Under the pieces are notes generated by a model that saw only the letters and a list, made by a program, of their open reading frames with translations, searched no databases and had not been told where the DNA came from. A DNA stretch of 8,084 bases, from positions 1-8,084 of the forward strand of contig JBBTWV010000024.1 in assembly GCA_038062615.1 (NCBI GenBank). Reading direction: 5' to 3'. This document shows positions 1 to 4,715 of this stretch, one piece after another (position 1 is the first letter of the stretch; each line of letters starts with the position of its first letter). Source of the DNA: JBBTWV01 sp038062615 (GTDB taxonomy: Bacteria; Patescibacteriota; Gracilibacteria; UBA1369; UM-FILTER-53-11). A program made the position numbers and the translations under genes.

Positions 1-36
1 GAAACCTACCTCATCTGTCTTGGAAAACTATCATGA
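1..36 (+). CDS. possible 3' end of an upstream gene (partial)
   Basis: Frame 1 is open from the window edge and ends in a TGA at 34-36, giving the tail ETYLICLGKLS. The stop overlaps the tsaD start as ATGA (33-36), the same junction seen three times on the other strand of this window. That makes an upstream gene in the same operon plausible. Eleven residues are too few to identify a product, and chance cannot be excluded. Confidence 0.3.
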   Translation, partial: ETYLICLGKLS

Positions 37-1094
37 TGATACTCGGCATTGAAACGTCGTGCGATGATACGGGAGCAGCGCTTGTGGAAGCGAAACACGG
101 CGCGTTTCGCGTGCGCTCCAACGTGATCATTTCGCAGGCCAAGCTGCACAACAAGTACGGCGGCGTGGTGCCGGAGCTGGCCGCACGCAACCACCTCAAA
201 AACATCATTCCAGCGATTGACCAAGCCCTGGCCTCCCGTTTCTCCCCCTTGCCAAGGGGGAGACTAAGAGGGGGTCTTGACGCAATCGCCGTGACAGCCG
301 GCCCGGGACTCGTAACCAGCCTGCACGTAGGCGTTGAAACCGCGAAAACGCTCTCACTTGCCTGGGGCGTGCCGCTCGTTGGGGCCAACCACATGGAGGG
401 CCACATCTATTCCGTCCTTTTGACTCCCCCTCCTTTATCAAGGAGGGGGTCAGGGGGTGGTGCGCTGACATTCCCCGCAGTTTGCCTGATTGTATCCGGC
501 GGGCACACAGAACTCATTCTGATGACAAACCACGGCCAGTACAAGCTCCTCGGAAAAACCAGGGATGATGCGGCAGGCGAGGCGTTTGATAAATCCGCGT
601 TCATGCTCGGCCTCCCCTACCCAGGTGGCCCGAGCATTTCCAAAGCTGCGGAAAAAGGCGACCCGCAGAGTTTTGACATTCCGCGCCCCATGATTGAGCG
701 GGACGACTGCGAGTTTAGTTTCTCTGGTATGAAAAATGCGATCCGGCTGATTGTGGAGAGCTATAAAAAGAAACGCGCACGATTGCCAATAGATGACCTC
801 GCCGCATCCATCCAGCAGGCCATTGTAGACATCCTCATCACCAAATCCCTGATTGCCGTCGCAAAAGCAAAGCCCAAGATATTCATCCTGGCGGGCGGGG
901 TCGCGGCAAATGCGGAATTGAGAAAACAGCTTGCGCAAAAACTGCCCAAGAGCATCAAACTGCTCACCTCGTCCCTCAAATACTCCCAGGATAACGGCGC
1001 CATGATAGCGGCCGGGGCATACCAGCGCATCAAGCAGAAAAAATTTGACTCACCTGTTTCATTGACCGCCAACGCGCACTGGGAACTTGTTTAA
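33..1094 (+). CDS. tsaD: tRNA N6-adenosine threonylcarbamoyltransferase TsaD (Kae1/Gcp/YgjD)
   Basis: TsaD transfers the threonylcarbamoyl group from threonylcarbamoyl-AMP to A37 of ANN-decoding tRNAs, making t6A in the cytoplasm with TsaB and TsaE partners. Seen here: the N-terminal ILGIETSCDDT phosphate-binding segment (3-13), PELAARNHL (48-55), metal-ligand motif NHMEGHIYS with H120 and H124, VSGGHTE (154-160), AGGVAANAELR, and the C-terminal QDNGAMIAAGAY. The protein is 353 aa, slightly longer than usual (about 330-345). The excess is two low-complexity inserts, at about 68-81 (SRFSPLPRGRLRGG) and 131-143 (TPPPLSRRGSGGG). Both are encoded by palindromic G/C-rich repeats that keep the frame. 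Both lie next to conserved elements in what should be surface loops, so the enzyme is probably active. Two ATG codons (33 and 36) are possible starts; 33 gives an ATGA overlap with the preceding frame, and a weak GGAAA lies upstream. The gene reads into the PPC-domain gene after 39 bp. Confidence 0.96.
   Translation: MMILGIETSCDDTGAALVEAKHGAFRVRSNVIISQAKLHNKYGGVVPELAARNHLKNIIPAIDQALASRFSPLPRGRLRGGLDAIAVTAGPGLVTSLHVGVETAKTLSLAWGVPLVGANHMEGHIYSVLLTPPPLSRRGSGGGALTFPAVCLIVSGGHTELILMTNHGQYKLLGKTRDDAAGEAFDKSAFMLGLPYPGGPSISKAAEKGDPQSFDIPRPMIERDDCEFSFSGMKNAIRLIVESYKKKRARLPIDDLAASIQQAIVDILITKSLIAVAKAKPKIFILAGGVAANAELRKQLAQKLPKSIKLLTSSLKYSQDNGAMIAAGAYQRIKQKKFDSPVSLTANAHWELV
240..275 (+). repeat. palindromic repeat inserted in frame in tsaD (copy 1)
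   Basis: An 11-bp inverted repeat (241-251 against 253-263, TCTCCCCCTTG arms) is followed by a G-run tail (AGAGGGGGT). It is translated as FSPLPRGRLRGG within TsaD, where related proteins have a short linker before the conserved IDAIAVTAGPGL strand. It has the same plan as the copy at 423-460. I recognise the type, a CCCCCTT...AAGGGGG palindrome plus G-run tail, as a dispersed repeat found in many genomes, but cannot count copies here. Confidence 0.8.
423..460 (+). repeat. palindromic repeat inserted in frame in tsaD (copy 2)
   Basis: A 10-bp inverted repeat (426-435 CCCCCTCCTT against 440-449) has a 4-nt loop, followed by the tail GTCAGGGGGTGG. It encodes TPPPLSRRGSGGG between HIYSVLL and the ALTFPAVCLIVSGGHT strand of TsaD. 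Its orientation matches copy 1: palindrome first, G-run tail second. The arms differ from copy 1 in sequence, so the two are relatives rather than a recent tandem duplication. Confidence 0.8.
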
Positions 1095-1099
1095 TAATT

Positions 1100-1126
1100 G
1101 TCATCCCGAGCGAAGCCGAGGGATCT
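1100..1126 (+). repeat. dispersed GTCATCC...GGGATCT repeat between tsaD and the PPC gene
   Basis: The 27-bp element begins GTCATCCCGAGCG and ends GAGGGATCT, occupying most of the 39-bp gap. It is of the same family as the element read on the minus strand at 6416-6442, sharing GTCATCC, GAGCG and GGATCT blocks. Its outer ATCCC/GGGAT arms can pair. An in-frame TTG at 1098 would read it as SSRAKPRDL, but this is the repeat's own translation and not part of the conserved protein. Its GAGGG (1118-1122) is the only Shine-Dalgarno-like sequence upstream of the PPC gene. Confidence 0.8.
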
Positions 1127-1133
1127 ATGCCAT

Positions 1134-1547
1134 ATGAAGCACAAAATTCTAACCCACCGCGACTCATACCTCATCCGCATCAACCGCGGAGAAGAGGTTA
1201 TTGAAGAGCTGACAAACTTCTGCAAAACACAGAACATTGCATCCGGTGCATTAACTGGCATCGGCGCAGCAGACGAGATTGAGCTTGGCCACTACAGTGT
1301 GGAGACGAAAGAGTACTCAAAAAAGACGTTCCATGGCGAGCACGAGGTAACGTCTTTAATCGGCATCATCACAGACAACAAGGTTCACATCCACGCCACT
1401 ATCGCGGACAATCAGTTTAATACCTTTGCCGGTCATCTGGCGCGGATGAAGATAAGCGGAGCATGCGAAATCTGGCTCACTGCGGGCGAGGAGGCTGTCA
1501 GTAGGGTGAAGGATGATGAAACCAGGCTGGAGCTCTTGGGTATCTAA
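1134..1547 (+). CDS. PPC-domain (DUF296) protein, possible DNA-binding protein
   Basis: A 137-aa protein that is almost entirely one PPC domain (plant and prokaryote conserved; DUF296). Seen: YLIRINRGEEVIEELTNFC at the start, the glycine turn TGIGAADEIELGHY (41-54), and VHIHATIADNQFNTFAGHL (84-102), where H85, H87 and H101 sit at the positions that bind metal in structures of this fold. In plants the domain accompanies AT-hooks; stand-alone bacterial members have no settled function, though DNA binding has been proposed. No AT-hook is present. I chose ATG 1134 over an upstream TTG at 1098, because residues from 1098 to 1133 are a translated repeat. It follows tsaD by 39 bp, and its stop overlaps the convergent gene's stop by a few bases, leaving no room for a separate terminator. 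Confidence 0.85.
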   Translation: MKHKILTHRDSYLIRINRGEEVIEELTNFCKTQNIASGALTGIGAADEIELGHYSVETKEYSKKTFHGEHEVTSLIGIITDNKVHIHATIADNQFNTFAGHLARMKISGACEIWLTAGEEAVSRVKDDETRLELLGI

Positions 1548-2617
1548 ATCTTCCGCACCACGCCCTTTTCCGCATCCACCTCCACGCGGTCCCCATCTTT
1601 GAATGCCCGGGTTGCAATTTTGGTGCCGATGACGCATGGCACGCCAAGCTCGCGCGCGATAATAGCGGCATGGCAAGTGAGACCGCCCTCGTCCGTAACT
1701 ATTGCAGAAGCGCGGCAGACGACCGGAAGATACGCGGGCGTTGTCATGGGCGCAATCACAATTTCTCCTTTTTTGAAAGAAGAAAACTGCGAACGGCGCA
1801 TGACAATACGAGCAATCCCTTGTACAGTTCCAGGAAATGCGGCACGTCCAGTAATTGTCTTTTTTACGGAGCGCGCCTCCTCAAGCTTAATCTTACGCTT
1901 TCTGAGCTCACGGGCAAGCTGCGGCAGCGGAACAATGCTTCCGTAAAGATATGCGTACCCTTTCTCCCTCTTTTTGATTTCTTTAATATTAAAATCGCCT
2001 TCCTCAACGAGACTTCCGAGCTCTTCTATAAGCCCCATTGAGAGCGCATTTTTACTGATGCTCGTAGCGCGGGCGAGCGCTGTAAGGTAGCGCAATGTGA
2101 GCGCGGCGCCGTCTTCGGTCATGGTGTCTATTTTGCGCAGTGCGTCCATCTTTCTTAAAAACGCCGTCGTAAACAACTGTCGGCTCCCCGCATACACCTC
2201 GCTCCAGCGCCCGGCCCACGATACCGGCAGCATGCCCGGTGCCGCACGGCGCATACTGTAATGCATCTTCTTTAATGCCGAAAGTATCCGCTTTGGGTCC
2301 GAAAGTACGCGGCTTGAACGCTTCAGCGCTTTGATCTTTTTAACTTCGGCACGGTATTGGCGCAGTGCCGCATTCAAACGGCTGGGGTGTTTTTTGGCCC
2401 ATAGAGCAAACCGCTCCGGCAATATTTTGAAAAAAAATTCTTCCGAACGCCAGTGTTCTGTTACGCCATTACGATAAATCAAAACAGGCTCGACAAACGG
2501 AAAATTGAAAAAATTCGGAAAAATATCGCTGTATAAATCATGCCAAAATTCCGAAAAAGCGAGTGGCGTTTCTCTGGTTTGGACTTTGGTAAATACATCC
2601 ATATTAATATATTTCAA
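1544..2617 (-). CDS. PEP-utilising (phosphohistidine) swivel-domain protein, copy A
   Basis: 357 aa with two parts. Residues about 1-255 match no family I can name; they are rich in Lys/Arg and helix-forming sequence, with several Trp and Phe near the start. Residues 258-357 are a PEP-utilisers mobile domain: FPGTVQG (261-267), FKKGEIVIAP (281-290), and GGLTCHAAIIARELGVPC (311-328), in which H316 is the residue phosphorylated in PEP synthase and PPDK. No ATP-grasp domain or PEP-binding barrel is attached, so it must receive phosphate from a separate protein; the isolated ATP-binding domain at 5786-6730 is the obvious candidate. Its swivel domain aligns without gaps to copy B (4716-5789), about 57 of 100 residues identical by hand count, with the last 18 identical. 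TTG at 2617 is preceded by AGGTG at 4-nt spacing and lies 7 nt after the upstream stop; ATG at 2602 (352 aa) is the alternative start and lacks a ribosome site. It is probably co-transcribed with the 487-aa gene. Confidence 0.85.
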   Translation of the reverse strand: MKYINMDVFTKVQTRETPLAFSEFWHDLYSDIFPNFFNFPFVEPVLIYRNGVTEHWRSEEFFFKILPERFALWAKKHPSRLNAALRQYRAEVKKIKALKRSSRVLSDPKRILSALKKMHYSMRRAAPGMLPVSWAGRWSEVYAGSRQLFTTAFLRKMDALRKIDTMTEDGAALTLRYLTALARATSISKNALSMGLIEELGSLVEEGDFNIKEIKKREKGYAYLYGSIVPLPQLARELRKRKIKLEEARSVKKTITGRAAFPGTVQGIARIVMRRSQFSSFKKGEIVIAPMTTPAYLPVVCRASAIVTDEGGLTCHAAIIARELGVPCVIGTKIATRAFKDGDRVEVDAEKGVVRKI

Positions 2618-2624
2618 GATACAC

Positions 2625-4088
2625 CTAAAGCCACGGCAAAAGCACTGAGGCGGCCTCGTCTGTTGTAATGCTCACTTTAATTTTTTCTTTCTTTGGCACG
2701 TACTTTTGCGAATAGTACGCATACAAATCCGGCGCGGAAACGGAGAGAATATCACCGAACGGGTTGGCGCTGATTTTTTCCAAATACCTCTGCGTTACCC
2801 CGCCGTCGCACACGCAATCATAGGCGTACAAGGTCTGAATCTTTTCCCCTACTTTCTTAAAAAACAGCGCAAGGCCCGCAACAAAGCCGTCTGTCTCAAC
2901 CGCAGATGCGAGCTCCCGTTCGGCAGTGTTGCCGACCACATCAAGTGTCGCCATCCACGCATCCTTCATAAATGCAAGGTAGGTAAGCGAGCCGTAGCCG
3001 ACGAGCGGCTTAACGCCCGCGTAAAAATTTAAAACGCTGAATATCATGAATAGGCTCGGATATATCTCTCGTTTTTCAAGCATGTGTATGATAGTATCGC
3101 GGTCAATAGAAACCGCTAAATCCGCGAACCGAACATCATCTGGAACGAGCCTATTGCCCTGAATGTACATGCGGAGCGAACGGCTCTGGTCCGGGTACTT
3201 TCTCCAGAAAAAATGGGTACCCTTCGACTCCTCCTCATTCCACGTCACCACAATGCCCCGGAACTTTTCCAGGACCACGTCACGGAACTTTTTATCAAAA
3301 AGGCACTGGCTGATTATGGAATCTCCTTTCAAAAGTGTTATGAGACACTGAGTGACCAGCTCTTCCTGCGTCATGTAGAGCAGCTCCGGCATGGTGGCGC
3401 GAATGCGCTCTTCAAAAATCCGCGGCCATGTTTCGCGGACGATAACCGTAATCTGGTCATTATAGTCAGCGCACTTTGAGTAGTCGTAGGACTGAATGCG
3501 CTCTTGTTCTTGCGCGAGGAAACTTTTTTCGTCTTGACTAAATAATTCCCATCGATCGGCACGCTTCAGGCGCCCAACAAAATCAAAATCCCGCTTTGGT
3601 ATGTAGTACGAAGTATACTCTCGCTCGCTGTTGCTAAAAATAGGCACCCGCTTCCCGTGAAATTGGAATCCATTCTTACTAAAAAAGTTATTCGGAGGCA
3701 CGTCGCCGCTCGAAATAACAATAACAGCATCTTGCTTTTCGAGCTGCAGAAACTTATGCGCACTGCTGACGTAATTTGCAGAGAGGAGCACGGGATGGTT
3801 AAGGACTTGGTGGTGATCCGCGATATTGAAAGCGAGCTTCGTATCTACATTGATGTGCAGCTCCGTTTCGGCGCGTCGGCCGAACAGATTCTGGAACTTT
3901 TTTTGTATCAGATCTGTAATCAATGCCTGGCGTTTTTTGTGTTCAGGACGGACATCAAAATCATGTAGCTGCTTCGGGTATTCCTTAAGCGTTACCTCAT
4001 GTTCAAAAAACGGCCGCAGTGGTTCTGCATATTCTTTCAACTGCCCAATAATAGCATCCAGCTCTTTTTTGACTTTTTTGCTATCCAT
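2625..4088 (-). CDS. conserved-looking protein of unknown function (487 aa)
   Basis: I cannot assign a family. It looks soluble, with no signal peptide and no convincing membrane helix, and it starts with a charged helix. The most constrained-looking stretch is residues 88-155: NIADHHQVLNHPVLLSAN (D91, H92, H93, N97, H98), then a buried strand AVIVISSGDVPPNN (121-134) and GFQFHGKRVPIFSNSER (140-156). This pattern of His/Asp/Asn around short strands resembles an enzyme active site, possibly metal dependent. A second segment, GTHFFWRKYPD (290-300), and a hydrophobic stretch about 343-375 ending VGYGSLTYLAFM follow. It is 7 nt upstream of swivel-domain copy A, so the two are likely made together and may act on one substrate. 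There is no Shine-Dalgarno before ATG 4088. A TACAAT at 4117-4122 (minus strand) could be a -10 box, but I see no good -35. Confidence 0.75.
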   Translation of the reverse strand: MDSKKVKKELDAIIGQLKEYAEPLRPFFEHEVTLKEYPKQLHDFDVRPEHKKRQALITDLIQKKFQNLFGRRAETELHINVDTKLAFNIADHHQVLNHPVLLSANYVSSAHKFLQLEKQDAVIVISSGDVPPNNFFSKNGFQFHGKRVPIFSNSEREYTSYYIPKRDFDFVGRLKRADRWELFSQDEKSFLAQEQERIQSYDYSKCADYNDQITVIVRETWPRIFEERIRATMPELLYMTQEELVTQCLITLLKGDSIISQCLFDKKFRDVVLEKFRGIVVTWNEEESKGTHFFWRKYPDQSRSLRMYIQGNRLVPDDVRFADLAVSIDRDTIIHMLEKREIYPSLFMIFSVLNFYAGVKPLVGYGSLTYLAFMKDAWMATLDVVGNTAERELASAVETDGFVAGLALFFKKVGEKIQTLYAYDCVCDGGVTQRYLEKISANPFGDILSVSAPDLYAYYSQKYVPKKEKIKVSITTDEAASVLLPWL

Positions 4089-4114
4089 ACGAAACTGCGT
4101 TGATTGACATATAG

Positions 4115-4162
4115 CTATTGTACCCTGCGAACAGTCCCCTTGGTAGCATCCACTTCCATATC
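4115..4162 (-). pseudogene. scar resembling the C-terminus of a third swivel-domain gene
   Basis: Directly after the toxin stop (4164-4166), the minus strand encodes DMEVDATKGTVRRVQ and a TAG at 4115-4117. This lines up with the C-terminal DRVEVDAEKGVVRKI of swivel copies A and B: EVDA, KG and VR are shared, plus conservative changes. Upstream of this point the same frame is only the shadow of the toxin gene. The resemblance therefore begins within a few bases of the toxin stop and runs to a stop codon. I infer a leftover 3' end of a third swivel-domain gene whose body was replaced by, or separated from it by, the toxin-antitoxin pair. The match is short, so chance remains possible. Confidence 0.5.
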
Positions 4163-4163
4163 G

Positions 4164-4406
4164 TTATTTCTTCCCATAGGTGTGGTCGCCTCGCCGTTGA
4201 ATATCGTAAATAATTGCCCGGCCGTCGGATTGAACGTAAAATTTGATGCGGAAATTACCGATCCGCACCCGCCAGCCTTCTCTGGATGAGAGTTTTTTGA
4301 TGTCAAGATGACGCCACTGACGCGCCGCAATCTCCTCAACAGCGTGTTCAATTCGGGCGCGGTCTTTTCTTGGCAATGCGGCGAGAAGCTTTTGTATTTT
4401 GTCCAT
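4164..4406 (-). CDS. RelE/ParE-family toxin of a type II toxin-antitoxin pair
   Basis: An 80-aa basic protein, about the usual length for a small RelE/ParE toxin. Two N-terminal helices (MDKIQKLLAALPRKDRARIEHAVEEI) are followed by the family's strand block: LSSREGWRVRIGNFRIKFYV and IIYDIQRRGDHTY, matching the usual 'LxGxxxxRVRxGxYRIxY...I.DIxHRxxxY' pattern. RelE members cleave mRNA on the ribosome and ParE members poison gyrase; sequence alone does not decide between them. The basic residues and the closing Arg/Tyr would fit an RNase. ATG 4406 lies inside the antitoxin gene, giving a 59-nt overlap in another frame, so translation is coupled to the antitoxin. No clear ribosome site is visible. 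Its stop abuts the swivel-domain scar. Confidence 0.85.
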   Translation of the reverse strand: MDKIQKLLAALPRKDRARIEHAVEEIAARQWRHLDIKKLSSREGWRVRIGNFRIKFYVQSDGRAIIYDIQRRGDHTYGKK

Positions 4407-4656
4407 GTGAATCTATGGAACGGAGCATCTTCAAAAATTCTCCGGCTTCTATCCCCTTTCCGTCGTTGTCACGGTCAGCGTTAAAAATCGTTTCAGCGCC
4501 CGCCCACTCAAGCTCTTCTTCATTAATGGGCATTATCTCAAGCTTAAAATCTCCCGCTTTGATGAGGTATTGGTTGTGTTTAAACCTGTCGCGCCATTTC
4601 TTTGGCAGAGTGATCTGGCCGCGGGAGGTTGCTTTTGTGATAGTTTTCGTGGTCAT
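4348..4656 (-). CDS. AbrB/MazE/SpoVT-type antitoxin
   Basis: A 102-aa protein with a typical swapped-hairpin DNA-binding domain at the N-terminus: TKTITKATSRGQITLPKKWRDRF (3-25), then a strand KAGDFKLEIMPI (33-44). The C-terminal half (ADRDNDGKGIEAGEFLKMLRSIDSHG, then a basic tail) would be the toxin-binding arm. It is the first gene of the pair and overlaps the RelE/ParE gene by 59 nt. AbrB-type antitoxins with RelE-fold toxins are known (PrlF-YhaV), so the pairing is unusual but not new. Such antitoxins repress their own promoter, and a TAAGAA/TTCTTA repeat lies just before the start codon, downstream of a good -10 box. There is no Shine-Dalgarno before ATG 4656. Confidence 0.88.
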   Translation of the reverse strand: MTTKTITKATSRGQITLPKKWRDRFKHNQYLIKAGDFKLEIMPINEEELEWAGAETIFNADRDNDGKGIEAGEFLKMLRSIDSHGQNTKASRRIAKKRPRPN

Positions 4657-4658
4657 AG

Positions 4659-4681
4659 GTAAGAAAATAAGAAATTCTTAC
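4659..4681 (-). promoter_or_regulatory. operator-like repeat before the antitoxin gene
   Basis: On the plus strand GTAAGAA (4659-4665), ATAAGAA (4667-4673) and inverted TTCTTAC (4675-4681) lie side by side. TAAGAA-A-TTCTTA (4668-4680) is a perfect 13-base palindrome around one base. The cluster covers the expected transcription start, between the -10 box and the ATG. This is the right place for binding by an AbrB-type antitoxin that represses its own operon. Binding is inferred from position and symmetry only. Confidence 0.5.
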
Positions 4682-4685
4682 TTAC

Positions 4686-4714
4686 AGTGTACCCCAAGCC
4701 TTGCAACGCGTCAA
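4686..4714 (-). promoter_or_regulatory. sigma-70-type promoter of the toxin-antitoxin operon
   Basis: The minus strand carries TTGACG (4714-4709) and TACACT (4691-4686) separated by exactly 17 bp, close to the TTGACA-N17-TATAAT consensus. Transcription would begin near 4679, leaving a leader of about 23 nt before the antitoxin ATG. The -35 box lies next to the stop codon of the upstream swivel-domain gene, so the pair can be expressed independently of the larger operon. Confidence 0.6.
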
Positions 4715-4715
4715 A

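Noticed and set aside
240..460. The two tsaD palindromes as a two-unit CRISPR array or as terminators
   Set aside because: The arms differ in sequence, the spacing is conserved coding sequence, and no U-tract follows either hairpin.
450..938. Open frame of 162 codons on the minus strand opposite tsaD
   Set aside because: It is the shadow of a strongly supported tsaD gene, with no family motif of its own. The same applies to minus-strand frames opposite valS (7407-7988).
4440..4480. EF-hand-like calcium loop (DRDNDGKGIEAGEF) in the antitoxin C-terminal half
   Set aside because: The spacing has one residue too many between the DxDxDG part and the hydrophobic/Glu positions of an EF loop, and a single hand without its flanking helices is unlikely. 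It is better read as the toxin-binding arm.
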